64,000 nucleotides of DNA from Pseudoalteromonas shioyasakiensis (GTDB lineage: Bacteria; Pseudomonadota; Gammaproteobacteria; Enterobacterales; Alteromonadaceae). This document shows, piece after piece, positions 37,601 to 46,728 of the stretch. Location of the stretch: contig NZ_JANIGL010000002.1 in the NCBI RefSeq assembly GCF_024518675.1, positions 682,001 through 746,000 on the forward strand, in the 5' to 3' direction. Both the position numbers and the translations under genes were made by a program. The stretch's first letter is position 1. The number at the start of each line of letters is the position of its first letter. A model generated the notes under the pieces. It had not been told where the DNA came from. It ran no database searches and saw nothing but the letters and a program-made list of their open reading frames with translations.

Positions 37601-38436
37601 CCCGTATTACCTGTGATAGACATGGGCCAGTATTGTTCGAGTTGAGCATATTTTTTAATCGCTCTAGAAGAGCTGGCAATGACTTGCTGTGAATCGGTGA
37701 CAAAAATATACTCTCCACTATCTAAAGATATTTTTTCTAACCAAGCAGACACCGCCTGCAAATCATAAATCAAAATCACATAATCTCGACTGGTAACACT
37801 TCGACGCTGACCGAGAGCTAAATAATCTTTTCCTTCGAGCTTCACTACGTTACTAGAAGCAAGCATGTCGCCTCTAAATTTAGGTTCGAACCGATTATCC
37901 AAAATTTGCGTAAGAAACAAGCTTGCGGTCTCATCGCGGCGTTTAACATAAGCAAAACCTTGCTCATTAACGTAAGCGACCGCTGATAGCGATTTGATTA
38001 ACGAAAGCGCAGTATTAAAAGCAGGCCCTAATGCAATGACTTGCTGCCATTGAGCAATAGCTTGTGGAGTAGAAGAAAATCGCCCCTGTCCTACTATCTC
38101 CCCCCCTTGCTGAGGGATTTTACGATAGTAATAGTCATTAAATTGATTAACATCCTTCAGCCATTGTTGGTCAAAGTGATAATACAAAGGTTGTTCGTAC
38201 TGTGCTAACAGCGTTTTTACTAAGCTTTCAGCAGCCTCCATTCGAAAACTCAGTTGTGCGGCTAGATTATCAAAATCAGCATGATGCTTGGTAATTGTGC
38301 GCTCTAGTTTAATATTATACAGGTGCAAGCAAAGCACAAAAGCAACTAATAAGGGAACTATCAGTGCAACCGTTAGGGAGCGGTAATAATGCTTTAAAGG
38401 TAAAAAGTCCAACCTATGTTCCGTTGTATGGCTCAA
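34612..38436 (-). CDS. Hybrid sensor histidine kinase with REC and HPt domains
   Basis: 1274 residues. Membrane helix about 21-40, a periplasmic sensor region (about 41-315; likely Cache-like), a second helix about 316-336, two PAS domains (about 420-530, 545-655), HisKA with H675 in NLSHEIRTP, HATPase with N792 and DTGVGI (825-830), a C-terminal receiver with D1085 and K1137, and an HPt domain with H1207 (VHSIKG). The relay would run H675 to D1085 to H1207 and from there to the REC-GGDEF protein encoded next (overlap 35 bases). Its ligand is unknown. Confidence 0.93.
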   Translation of the reverse strand: MSHTTEHRLDFLPLKHYYRSLTVALIVPLLVAFVLCLHLYNIKLERTITKHHADFDNLAAQLSFRMEAAESLVKTLLAQYEQPLYYHFDQQWLKDVNQFNDYYYRKIPQQGGEIVGQGRFSSTPQAIAQWQQVIALGPAFNTALSLIKSLSAVAYVNEQGFAYVKRRDETASLFLTQILDNRFEPKFRGDMLASSNVVKLEGKDYLALGQRRSVTSRDYVILIYDLQAVSAWLEKISLDSGEYIFVTDSQQVIASSSRAIKKYAQLEQYWPMSITGNTGLDDDSLVIFQSPERQPVYAGFYEPQQQLVSPIRYEAFIEFIFLSVFLIMMFSGVFWLSRRIFVKPITHLMAYLEQNDEQYSDSFDYRIPVNWQPWFSKIKKVFNKNKELVDSLQQSNLALDNQVKAKTRELARSYEAKERHLALLNTMLNSVPDLIYFKNIDGSFLGCNRAFEQYIGVEQGQLVGLQLCDISEDSSHIAELERQVLKTRTKTELRVERHEKIYRLTIAPFYNEQNHLLGTMGVGRDITVQQGALTALKASESKFRSAIEYAANAVVLLSLEHTILQLNKAARHLFNINKHDHSQLLSSFFSIAQWQEIESLLSLLLTEKKKVYHLTLAQHEASRWWQLSVSLVWDEQQAPYYYVFHIQDVSALTQAKQNAERATQAKSRFIANLSHEIRTPLNAVTGLIDMIAQQGLSPQQTLHAAQAKDSAQNLLTMLNRMLDFARVENNQVQLELVDFNIVELVDSCESLLLGLCQPKGLAFNIEVEPTISSYLVGDYIRLQQVIGNLLTNAVKFTERGSVTLKLEKALLDDNAFQTITFRIKDTGVGIEKAQQKRLFDAFTQGDESLTRKHQGVGLGLAIVKHELSLMGSEIKLNSGKNIGSEFYFDITFNTASYEKRNDFSWQNTLVVTTATEQTQLIDTILMAVESPQFKSLTQLSECIEKVAGYNLIVNYAELEQLLASQTNKEVLVKQQTKLFVIKDRDVTVTEHCRDLNITYLKTFALAQRLLNETSATNKQNQIIDTQQPATDLNGLLVLVVDDNQLNLDIMTNVLTQAGINVLVANDALAGINLVEKIKPDLILMDIQMPEVDGLQAARMLREKYTSQQLPIFALTAHCEKEDEDRSFAAGMNKHLTKPIVAHILLQAISEAEIDGSAFFDQTFALSQFAGDNDLLLGMLNKFTEVCETQLKQLQQEQRPENLERLVHSIKGVSGNLGFIRLSLIAQQLETILRSSENIEQQLFNQLIIELEQVMAFIQIQGTADVEKSKSTDSR

Positions 38437-38478
38437 TAATCTAGGGTTAGACTATCGAGCCATGTAAATTGACGCAAG

Positions 38479-39876
38479 TTATAAATTTTCCTCGGCAAAG
38501 GAGGCTAAACGACTGCGCACCACGCCGTTTAAGTTTACTGTTGCACTGCCTTCAAAATCTTTAAAACGCTCAACAATATAGGTTAAACCTGAAGTCACAG
38601 GAGTTAAGTAGTTACTGTCTATTTGCGCCAAGTTACCTGAGCAAATAAGTTTAGTGCCTTCACCGCAACGGGTGATGATGGTTTTTAACTGTGACGCTGT
38701 TAAGTTCTGGCTTTCATCGAGAATGACCACCGCATTTTGAATGCTTCGGCCTCGCATAAAGTTAACTGACTTAAACTGCACATTGGCCTTTTCCATAATA
38801 TAATTACGGCTAGATACTGGGTTTTCATCACCTTTGTGTAAGACTTCTAATGTATCCGTTATTGCAGCAAGCCATGGCGCCATTTTTTCTTCTTCAGTGC
38901 CAGGAAGAAAACCTATGGATTCGGCTATTTCAGGTGTATTACGGGTCACTATGACCTTATCGTAAATGCCTTTTTCTATGATCATTTCAAGAGCACTGGC
39001 CAGTGCAAGTAAAGTTTTACCGCACCCAGCTGGGCCTGTTAAAATAACTAGCTCGATACTTGGGTCAAGTAATGCGTCAAGCGCCATGCCTTGATAAATA
39101 TTCTTGGGTTTTACTCCCCAAGCAGATTGATGCATTAAGCGTTCAACCCCCATGTCTTTTAGCATAATGTTATCATCATCATAAGATTTAACACGTGCAG
39201 CAAAATGACCACTACCATCTAGCAGGTACTCATTACAAAATACATCTGGTATTAAGCTCTTTGCTACTTTGTGAAACGTATCTCGGCCTTGCTGCTGTGT
39301 TTCACATTCACCGACATGTTGCCAAAAATCCCCTTCGATTTTTTTATAACCGCTACTCAGTAAAGCGATATCATCGATTAGTTGGTCAGTCCGATAGTCT
39401 TCAACAAACTTAAGACCCGCGCCCTTTGCTTTTAAGCGCATGTTGATATCTTTGGTCACCAAAACGACTTTGGCTTCACTATGCTGCTTTTGTAAATGTA
39501 CGGCGCAGTTGATGATCCGGTGGTCATTTTCATTACCTGGTAAACCAGAGATGGAATCGGCAAATAAATGATCATTTACAATAATTAACGTACCTGTCGA
39601 AGATGCCTTGGCTTTTTTATTACTCGGTAACGCGACTCCTTGTAACATTTGCTCTGGGGTTGCGTCTTTTAGTACCTCATCTAATCCACGTATAGCAACT
39701 CGTGCATCACGGCTAACGTCGTGTTTACGGTCTTTAATATGGTCTAATTCTTCTAACACCGTCATTGGGATAACAACGTCATGTTCTTGAAAAGATAAAT
39801 AAGCGAGGGGCTCGTGGAGTAATACATTGGTATCTAGCACATACATTTTACTATCAAGGTTCGAAGCTTTTTCCAT
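38479..39876 (-). CDS. PhoH-like PIN-domain ATPase
   Basis: 465 residues. N-terminal PIN domain (about 10-150) with the acidic residues of YVLDTNVLLHEP (D15) and later VLVTKDINMR; C-terminal PhoH ATPase with Walker A GPAGCGKT at 281-288 and Walker B VVILDESQNLT. This PIN-PhoH layout (YlaK/PhoH2-type) is thought to couple RNA cleavage to ATP-dependent unwinding. AAGGAAAG lies before the ATG. The gene stands alone between the kinase gene and the phoH-rapA intergenic region. Confidence 0.9.
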   Translation of the reverse strand: MEKASNLDSKMYVLDTNVLLHEPLAYLSFQEHDVVIPMTVLEELDHIKDRKHDVSRDARVAIRGLDEVLKDATPEQMLQGVALPSNKKAKASSTGTLIIVNDHLFADSISGLPGNENDHRIINCAVHLQKQHSEAKVVLVTKDINMRLKAKGAGLKFVEDYRTDQLIDDIALLSSGYKKIEGDFWQHVGECETQQQGRDTFHKVAKSLIPDVFCNEYLLDGSGHFAARVKSYDDDNIMLKDMGVERLMHQSAWGVKPKNIYQGMALDALLDPSIELVILTGPAGCGKTLLALASALEMIIEKGIYDKVIVTRNTPEIAESIGFLPGTEEEKMAPWLAAITDTLEVLHKGDENPVSSRNYIMEKANVQFKSVNFMRGRSIQNAVVILDESQNLTASQLKTIITRCGEGTKLICSGNLAQIDSNYLTPVTSGLTYIVERFKDFEGSATVNLNGVVRSRLASFAEENL

Positions 39877-39948
39877 AGCACTTTCCTTACGTTTTATGAT
39901 TTTTATGCTATACCAAACTAATCAAATAAAACGGGCTGATCACTCACC

Positions 39949-39993
39949 CTGTAAAATTTGATTGTTAAGGTATAATCTAAGTTTAGCTTAGAT
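39949..39993 (+). promoter_or_regulatory. Possible promoter and overlapping dyad upstream of rapA
   Basis: A perfect -10 TATAAT (39971-39976), with a weak -35 CTGTAA at a 16-base spacing, overlaps the dyad ATCTAAG-TTTAG-CTTAGAT (39975-39993). The 296-base gap between phoH and rapA otherwise shows no gene. An operator or leader hairpin is possible; low certainty. Confidence 0.35.
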
Positions 39994-40172
39994 GTCGTAA
40001 AAGTCTGTTTTATGACAAACCTTTTTTTGTTTTGAATTAGTCTGTAAAGCACAGCCTTTAATAAGAATAATTCACAGTTATAAAATTAATTAAAAGTGAG
40101 CTAGTTAGCGCCTTGCAGTGGTGTTAGGTTACAGGTAACATAGCCGCCTTTTTCTTCATAGACGAGACATAC

Positions 40173-43067
40173 ATGAATTTTTCCTTAGGTCAGCGTTGGA
40201 TCAGTGATACAGAGTCAGATTTAGGATTAGGCACAGTCGTTGCCCTTGAAGGCCGTCAGGTCAGCATATTATTTCCCGCCAGTGGCGAAAACCGCGTTTA
40301 CTCAATGACTGAAGCGCCGGTTACTCGCGTGGCATTTAATCCTGGCGATGTGATCAAAAGCGTTGAAGAATGGGAACTTGAAGTCGAATCTATTGAAGTA
40401 CAAGGTGAATTACTGTGTTATCACGGCACCCGTGTTGATAACGGTGAACAAGCACAATTAAAAGAAACCTTTCTTGATCACTTTATCAAGTTTAATAAAC
40501 CACAAGACCGCCTTTTTGCTGGTCAAGTTGACCGTTTTGATCGGTACACATTACGTTACCAAACGTGGCAACATCAGTTTGAACGCCAACAATCACCTAT
40601 TAAAGGCTTAATTGGTCAACGTGCTAGCCTTATTCCTCATCAGTTATACATAGCTCAAGAAGTGGGTAAACGTTTTGCCCCTCGCGTTTTGCTTTCTGAT
40701 GAGGTTGGCTTAGGTAAAACCATCGAAGCGGGTATGATCTTGCACCAACAAATTATCAGCGGCCGTGCCAGCCGTGTTTTAATTGTTGTGCCTGAAAACC
40801 TGCAACATCAGTGGTTAGTTGAAATGCTACGCCGCTTTAATTTACATTTTTCTATTTTTGATGAAGAGCGTTGTGACGAAGCCTTTGCAGACTCACCAAA
40901 CGTATTTGAAACAGAGCAGTTAGTGCTGACCAGTCTTGAGTTTATTACCAAGAAAAAACGCTGGTTTGAACAAGCAACACTTGCCGATTGGGACTTATTA
41001 ATCGTAGATGAAGCGCACCATTTAAGTATCAATAATGGTAAACCAAGTACTGAATACCAACGTATGGCTGAGCTTAGCCAAGATATTCCAGGGCTTATTT
41101 TATTAACAGCAACGCCAGATCAACTCGGTCATCGTAGCCATTTTGCTCGCTTACAATTACTCGACCCTGATCGTTTTTATGATTACGATGCATTTGTTGA
41201 AGAAGAAAGTAATTATAAACAGGTGGCTGAAGCTGCTAACCAGTTATTGCAACATCAAGCACTTGATGACAGTGCCAAAGCAACCCTTATTGAGTTACTA
41301 AAAGAAACAGATATCACCACTGTGCTTGAGCAAGCTCAAAATGGTGATGACGCTGCCCGCAAAGAAATTTTGTCTATGCTGCTTGATCGTCATGGTACGG
41401 GGCGTATTTTATTTAGAAATAGCCGCAGCGGCATAGATGGTTACCCAAGTAGAAAATTACACGCCTACCCGATGACTATGCCAAAACAATATAAAACGGC
41501 AATCTCGGTACTGGGTAATATGAGCGGGATTCAAAGTGCTGAATTAAGCGCACAACGCGCTTTATTCCCAGAAAAAATATTCCAAGAGTTCGAAGGCGAA
41601 AGTGCCAGCTGGGGCGCGTTTGACCCGCGTGTTGATTGGCTAATTGAAACACTTAAAACGCTTAAACATGAAAAAGTACTATTAATCTGTGCTAAAGCAG
41701 AAACTGCGATTAGTCTTGAGCAAATCCTGCGCGAGCGTGAAGCGATTAAAGCCTCTGTATTCCACGAAGGCATGTCAATTATTGAACGCGACCGCGCAGC
41801 TGCATTCTTTGCCGACGAATATGACAACGCTCAAATTCTACTTTGCTCTGAAATTGGCTCAGAAGGCCGTAACTTCCAGTTTGCTCACCACTTAGTATTA
41901 TTTGATTTACCACTTAACCCTGACTTATTAGAGCAACGTATTGGACGCTTAGACCGCATTGGCCAAACTCAAGATGTGAACATTCATGTGCCATACTTTG
42001 AAGACACAGCACAAGAAGTGCTACTGCGTTGGTACAATGAAGGCTTAGATGCGTTTGAAACCACCTCAACCACAGGTCAATTACTGTATAAAGAGTTCAG
42101 TGAAGACTTGCTTGAATTTATTGCCGCTCATAACTGTGATGAAGATGAGCTAGATCCACTGCTTGAGCAAGTTGCCAGTCAAAATGCTACATTGCGTAAG
42201 CAAATGGAAAACGGTCGTGACCGCCTATTAGAACTACACTCATCAGGCCAAGGGGCTGCAGATTCGTTAGTCACTGATATTGAAAAGCTCGACAACCAGT
42301 TCGAATTACCAAGCTACATGATCAACGTATTCGATACATTCGGTGTAAGCCAAGAAGATAAAGGTGAAAACACTATTATCTTAAAGCCTACAGAGCACAT
42401 GCTAAACCCATCGTTCCCAAGTTTAAAAGATGATGGCATCACCGTTACTTTTGACCGTGACACCGCACTTTCACAAGAAGACGTGCACTTTATCAGCTGG
42501 GATCACCCAATGGTGCAAGGCACGCTCGATATGATTTGCGATGATGACTTTGGTACCGCCTCTGTGGCACTGTTGAAAAACAAAAAACTACCTGCAGGTA
42601 CTTTCTTTGTTGAGCTTATTTTCGTAGCTGAAGCGATGGCGCCTAAATCTTTACAGATTGGCCGTTTCTTGCCTCCTACCCCGATCCGCATCTTGCTTGA
42701 TAAAGCGAGCAATAACCTAGGTGATAATGTCGGCTTTGATGGCTTTAATCAGCAGTTGTCCGCAGTCGGTCGTCAAACAGCGAGCAAACTTGCGGGTGCA
42801 CTGCAAAGCGCGATTCACCCAATGATTAAATCAGCACAAGAGATGGCGCAGGCTAAATTAGAAGTTATTCGCACCGAAGTCCTTGAGCAAATGCAACAGT
42901 CGTTAGCACAAGAGCAAGCCCGCTTAGCAGCCTTGAAGCAAATTAACCCTAATATTCGTGAAGAAGAGCTCACTTTTTACGATAAGCAACGTAGTGAATT
43001 AACCACGCATATTGAAAAAGCCCAGTTAAAACTCGATGCGATTCGCTTGATTGTGGTATCACACTAG
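40173..43067 (+). CDS. rapA: RNA polymerase-associated ATPase RapA (Swi2/Snf2)
   Basis: 964 residues, the family length. N-terminal Tudor-like region, then the Snf2 ATPase with Walker A DEVGLGKTIEAGMI (D176 onward) and DEAH box (D279), then the helicase C lobe with LLCSEIGSEGRNFQFA and QRIGRLDRIGQ (arginine fingers). RapA binds core RNA polymerase and frees it from posttranscription complexes. A strong bidirectional terminator follows. Confidence 0.97.
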   Translation: MNFSLGQRWISDTESDLGLGTVVALEGRQVSILFPASGENRVYSMTEAPVTRVAFNPGDVIKSVEEWELEVESIEVQGELLCYHGTRVDNGEQAQLKETFLDHFIKFNKPQDRLFAGQVDRFDRYTLRYQTWQHQFERQQSPIKGLIGQRASLIPHQLYIAQEVGKRFAPRVLLSDEVGLGKTIEAGMILHQQIISGRASRVLIVVPENLQHQWLVEMLRRFNLHFSIFDEERCDEAFADSPNVFETEQLVLTSLEFITKKKRWFEQATLADWDLLIVDEAHHLSINNGKPSTEYQRMAELSQDIPGLILLTATPDQLGHRSHFARLQLLDPDRFYDYDAFVEEESNYKQVAEAANQLLQHQALDDSAKATLIELLKETDITTVLEQAQNGDDAARKEILSMLLDRHGTGRILFRNSRSGIDGYPSRKLHAYPMTMPKQYKTAISVLGNMSGIQSAELSAQRALFPEKIFQEFEGESASWGAFDPRVDWLIETLKTLKHEKVLLICAKAETAISLEQILREREAIKASVFHEGMSIIERDRAAAFFADEYDNAQILLCSEIGSEGRNFQFAHHLVLFDLPLNPDLLEQRIGRLDRIGQTQDVNIHVPYFEDTAQEVLLRWYNEGLDAFETTSTTGQLLYKEFSEDLLEFIAAHNCDEDELDPLLEQVASQNATLRKQMENGRDRLLELHSSGQGAADSLVTDIEKLDNQFELPSYMINVFDTFGVSQEDKGENTIILKPTEHMLNPSFPSLKDDGITVTFDRDTALSQEDVHFISWDHPMVQGTLDMICDDDFGTASVALLKNKKLPAGTFFVELIFVAEAMAPKSLQIGRFLPPTPIRILLDKASNNLGDNVGFDGFNQQLSAVGRQTASKLAGALQSAIHPMIKSAQEMAQAKLEVIRTEVLEQMQQSLAQEQARLAALKQINPNIREEELTFYDKQRSELTTHIEKAQLKLDAIRLIVVSH

Positions 43068-43116
43068 GGGTGTAGCTTTCAGCCGTTAGTTAGATATTAT
43101 TAAAAAACACCATTTC

Positions 43117-43146
43117 AAAAAGCGCGGTATAAACACCGCGCTTTTT
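43117..43146. terminator. Bidirectional terminator between rapA and the zinc-ribbon gene
   Basis: Perfect 12-bp stem AAAAAGCGCGGT / ACCGCGCTTTTT with a 6-base loop ATAAAC. The right arm overlaps the stop codon of the minus-strand gene at 43145. Confidence 0.9.
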
Positions 43147-43369
43147 ATCTTATAAATAGCCAAACAACAATTGCCCCAACTAACAGCGTCAATATCATAA
43201 ATATTCGCCTTAACCTTCTATTTAATTTATAAATTTGTCTTTTATAATTTCTTCTTAAAAACACAGATTCTAAGTTAGAGACCTCTTTGCAGTGATGGCA
43301 ATAGGATTGGCGAACATTAACCTCTAAACCGCAACGTGGGCACGGCTCACTCTGTATTGGCTGTAACAT
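43145..43369 (-). CDS. Small zinc-ribbon membrane protein
   Basis: 74 residues. N-terminal CPRCGLEVNVRQSYCHHC is a typical CxxC-x10-CxxC zinc ribbon; a basic middle (RRNYKRQIYKLNRRLRR) and one C-terminal membrane helix (about 56-73) follow. The layout suggests a tail-anchored inner-membrane protein with the zinc domain in the cytoplasm. No characterised function known to me. The stop codon lies inside the terminator shared with rapA. Confidence 0.75.
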   Translation of the reverse strand: MLQPIQSEPCPRCGLEVNVRQSYCHHCKEVSNLESVFLRRNYKRQIYKLNRRLRRIFMILTLLVGAIVVWLFIR

Positions 43370-43495
43370 CGCAGTTCTCTATTTTTACTTATTATCGTTC
43401 AACATAAAATATAGCAAATAAGGGATCAAGTTTGGTGATTGTGTAATGCCAATGACTTCTTTAAAATAACCCCTTACCAATTGCTGAGGCTAACC

Positions 43496-44149
43496 GTGTT
43501 AATTAATTACAATCCCCCGCTCGATCCGTATTTGACTATTTTATATCAAGATGACGATTTACTGATTGTAAATAAGCCCAGTGAATTATTAACCGTTCCT
43601 GGCAAAGACCCTAAACATGCAGATTGTTTAATTGCACGTGTGAACCGTGTATTCCCAACCGCTAAAATTGTTCACCGTTTAGATATGGCAACCTCGGGAA
43701 TTATTTGCTTAGCCATGAATAAAGCCGCACACCGTCATTTGAGTATGCAGTTTCAGGAGCGTCAAACTGCAAAACGCTACATTGCCCGCGTTTATGGCAA
43801 ATTAGCACAAACAACAGGGTCTGTTGATTTACCGCTAATTTGTGATTGGCCGAATAGACCAAAGCAAATGGTGGATCACGAAAACGGCAAGCCTTCTTTG
43901 ACCCATTTTCAAGTGCTTGAACATGAACAACACGCCACTCGTGTAGAGCTGACACCGATTACAGGGCGCTCTCATCAGTTAAGAGTGCATATGTTGTCGT
44001 TAGGCCACCCAATATTGGGCGACCGCCTTTATGCTCACCCAGAGGCGTTAGCCGCAGCACCTCGCTTACAACTGCATGCACAAATGCTAAAGCTGACACA
44101 CCCTAGCAGCGAGCAATCAATGACCTTTGAAGCAGAGCCAGATTTTTAG
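43496..44149 (+). CDS. rluA: Pseudouridine synthase RluA
   Basis: 217 residues from the GTG at 43496, which has TGAGG at a good distance; the longer in-frame start at 43439 lacks support and would exceed the 219 residues of E. coli RluA. The catalytic motif is HRLDMATSG (Asp63), with RQTAKRYIARVYG and TPITGRSHQLRVHM further on. RluA makes pseudouridine 746 in 23S rRNA and 32 in several tRNAs. Position next to rapA is the same as in E. coli, where rluA follows rapA (hepA). Confidence 0.95.
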   Translation: MLINYNPPLDPYLTILYQDDDLLIVNKPSELLTVPGKDPKHADCLIARVNRVFPTAKIVHRLDMATSGIICLAMNKAAHRHLSMQFQERQTAKRYIARVYGKLAQTTGSVDLPLICDWPNRPKQMVDHENGKPSLTHFQVLEHEQHATRVELTPITGRSHQLRVHMLSLGHPILGDRLYAHPEALAAAPRLQLHAQMLKLTHPSSEQSMTFEAEPDF

Positions 44150-44224
44150 GCCCTGCAAAATACATTAAACTTTTAGCTCATATCGCCGATAACTAATTAT
44201 TAGTTTTTATCGGTGTTATTGTTT

Positions 44225-45196
44225 ATGGTTTCAGCTGCTTTAATTAAGCAACGAACACGCTTAGCTTTATCAATCAGCTTATTGGCTGTTTTACTCATTA
44301 GCCAGCAAGCGCGTGCGGCTGAGCATATAGCACCGACTCCTTGGTCAACAATTACAAGTAGCGACATATCTCGTCTAATCCCCCATGGAGAAATAAAACC
44401 GCTGCAAGTCGGTGAAGATGAGTTTATTAGCCTATACCGCGAGTATATGAGCGCCGAGCAGCGTGGCGTAGTTTTAATTATTCCAGATTGGCAACATTTA
44501 CCAACGAATAACGCTGGAATTAACTTTTTACGCACTCATTTAACTGATTTTGGTTACACAACTATCGCGATGACAGTGCCTGATATCAATTGGCAGGCAA
44601 GTGCAGAACAAAGCACAGCTGAAGACGGTAATAACACTGAAGAGGCTACAGTTGAGAAAAAAGAGGTAGCCACCGATTCAAATTCTGAAACTGATAAACA
44701 AACTGATGCTAGCGAAAACATAGTTACGCCAAAGCACGTTGATGCGCTTGCATATATTAATAATGATGTAATTGATAACTATAAAGAAAGCTTAATTGCC
44801 CGCTTTGAAGCCCTTTACCAAAGTGCCCTGGATGAAGGTGGTAAAATTGTGGTTATTGCTCAAGGAGCCAGTGCAGGCGTACTACTGGAACACTACGCCA
44901 GCTTTCCAAACACTAATATCGATGCCTTTATTAGCTTGAGTAGTTATTTACCAAACCATGAACGCAACCAGCAATTAAACACCTTAGTCTCGACCATTAG
45001 CCCGCCGCTATTAGATGTTTTTTACAGTAATGATAATCCTGATTTGTTACTTAGTGTGGCAGATAGAAAACGTTGGGTTAAGCGCCACAGTAAATATGAT
45101 TACCGCCAGCGCGAATTATTTGGCCTACGCTCAGAGCCTCAGCAACATGAGCGTTTAAGCAAAGAAATTGACGGTTTTTTACGCCGTCTTTTTTAG
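44225..45196 (+). CDS. DUF3530 family alpha/beta-hydrolase-like protein
   Basis: 323 residues from the ATG at 44225 (four residues after an in-frame start at 44213). A signal peptide ends near QQARAAE. The protein matches DUF3530: VVLIIPDWQHLPTNNAGINFLRTHL, then TTIAMTVPDINW. A later IVVIAQGASAGVLLEHYA has a G-x-S/A-x-G-like turn (QGASAG), but where the nucleophile should be is not certain. Between the lobes is a low-complexity insertion rich in Glu, Thr, Ser and Asp (about 128-172). Substrate unknown; probably periplasmic. Its end overlaps djlA convergently by 18 bases. Confidence 0.82.
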   Translation: MVSAALIKQRTRLALSISLLAVLLISQQARAAEHIAPTPWSTITSSDISRLIPHGEIKPLQVGEDEFISLYREYMSAEQRGVVLIIPDWQHLPTNNAGINFLRTHLTDFGYTTIAMTVPDINWQASAEQSTAEDGNNTEEATVEKKEVATDSNSETDKQTDASENIVTPKHVDALAYINNDVIDNYKESLIARFEALYQSALDEGGKIVVIAQGASAGVLLEHYASFPNTNIDAFISLSSYLPNHERNQQLNTLVSTISPPLLDVFYSNDNPDLLLSVADRKRWVKRHSKYDYRQRELFGLRSEPQQHERLSKEIDGFLRRLF

Positions 45197-46054
45197 AAAT
45201 TCATAGGCAGATTGAATATCTTGGCTCTTTTTAACTGCCAGCTCCATCATGTGCTTTGGCAAACCTTGAGAAACCAGTTTATCCGGGTGATGCTGGGCCA
45301 TAAGCTTGCGGTACGCCACTTTAATATCCCGTGCGCTGGCTTCGTTATTAAGTCCTAATAATGCCAGTGCTTGAGTACGATTCATGCCATTATTATTAGG
45401 GGGAACATGATGGCCTGACCCTTCTCGATAGCTACTACTTTGTCCTTGTTGGCGCTGTTGTTGTTGGTGGTAACGTTGTTGTTGCTGACGAAAATTAAAT
45501 TCTGCCTGATAACGTTTTAATACAAATGCAAAGTGGGTTTTAGAAATCCCTAACTGCTTACTCACTTCTTGCAATAGCTCTTTTTCTTGAGCGGCTAAGA
45601 CCCCGTCTGAAAACGCCATTTGAATTTGAATCTCTAAAAATAGTTGAATCAAATCATGACGACGTGCAAACCGCTCTTTAAAATCGTACACCGTTTCTTT
45701 TAGAGAAAAATCGGCTTCTTTACCTGCTTTAAAAGCATCTTGGGCTTCTTTACGGTTTTCACCCGTTAACCCCATCTCATCCATAAACAAACTAGCAGCA
45801 CGGATATGCGTTTCACTCACACGGCCATTTGATTTCGCAATATGCCCCATTACCGCAAAACAGCTGGTAAAAAATAATGCTTGGCGCTGATCAATATCAT
45901 CATCACCATTAAACAAACTTGAAAAGCCACCTGCTTTATCAAAATTTTGCTTGAGGCTTTTATCAAACATATGACCTAAATAAAGGCCGATGAATAAACC
46001 TATTATGCGGCCAAACATAAAGCCAAAACAGGCCCCTAAAATCTTACCCCACAT
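45179..46054 (-). CDS. djlA: Co-chaperone DjlA
   Basis: 291 residues. N-terminal glycine-rich membrane helix (about 7-27), a TerB-like helical domain (about 50-180), a Gln-rich linker (189-204) and a C-terminal J-domain with HPD at 256-258. DjlA is anchored in the inner membrane and stimulates DnaK. It overlaps the end of murU by 11 bases and is translated in the amgK-murU-djlA unit. Confidence 0.95.
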   Translation of the reverse strand: MWGKILGACFGFMFGRIIGLFIGLYLGHMFDKSLKQNFDKAGGFSSLFNGDDDIDQRQALFFTSCFAVMGHIAKSNGRVSETHIRAASLFMDEMGLTGENRKEAQDAFKAGKEADFSLKETVYDFKERFARRHDLIQLFLEIQIQMAFSDGVLAAQEKELLQEVSKQLGISKTHFAFVLKRYQAEFNFRQQQQRYHQQQQRQQGQSSSYREGSGHHVPPNNNGMNRTQALALLGLNNEASARDIKVAYRKLMAQHHPDKLVSQGLPKHMMELAVKKSQDIQSAYEFLKKTA

Positions 46055-46727
46055 GAGGCACTCCTTTTAGTGTTTCGGTTAATTGCCCATTTAACTGTGT
46101 TAAACGCTCAGGCGTTCCAATATCATTCCAGATGCCAATATAAAGCTCTGTTGATACATCAGCTGAAGCTAACCGCTCGCGTAATAGCGGTCCCAACGGT
46201 AATACACCATCTGGTATACCTTGAAAAAAAGACGCTTTAAACCGGCTAATACCAGAAAACGTATACTTTTGGCTTTGTGGCCCTAGATGGCGCAAAGAGA
46301 AATCCCCCATTGGATTATGTGGCGGGTTTTCAACTAAAACAATATGCCCTTCACCATCATCTAAATGCAGCTCTTTTAAAGTACTCACATCATAATCGGT
46401 AAATACATCACCATTAATAACAATAAAATCATCACCTAAAAGTGGTAACGCACGAACTATCCCACCGGCCGTTTCCAGGCCGTGTTCGGGCTCTTGGCTA
46501 TATTGAATATTAACACCGAAAGACTGACCATCAGCAAAGTACTCTGTAATTTTATCTCCCTGCCAAGCAAGATTTATAACGATATCCGTAATTCCCGCCG
46601 TTTTTAGTCGCTCAATATGATATTCAATCAATGGTTTAGCCAGTATTTTTAACATAGGTTTTGGCATTGACGCAGTCAAAGGCATCATACGTTTACCGCG
46701 TCCAGCCGCTAAAATGATTGCTTTCAT
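46044..46727 (-). CDS. murU: N-acetylmuramate alpha-1-phosphate uridylyltransferase
   Basis: 227 residues of the nucleotidyltransferase family: AAGRGKRMMPLT at 7-18, PKPMLKILAKPLI, the Mg/substrate segment VINGDVFTDYD, and a C-terminal NDIGTPERL. The genomic partner amgK one base upstream identifies it as MurU. Together they turn recovered MurNAc into UDP-MurNAc in peptidoglycan recycling (shown for Pseudomonas). Confidence 0.93.
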   Translation of the reverse strand: MKAIILAAGRGKRMMPLTASMPKPMLKILAKPLIEYHIERLKTAGITDIVINLAWQGDKITEYFADGQSFGVNIQYSQEPEHGLETAGGIVRALPLLGDDFIVINGDVFTDYDVSTLKELHLDDGEGHIVLVENPPHNPMGDFSLRHLGPQSQKYTFSGISRFKASFFQGIPDGVLPLGPLLRERLASADVSTELYIGIWNDIGTPERLTQLNGQLTETLKGVPHVG

Positions 46728-46728
46728 A

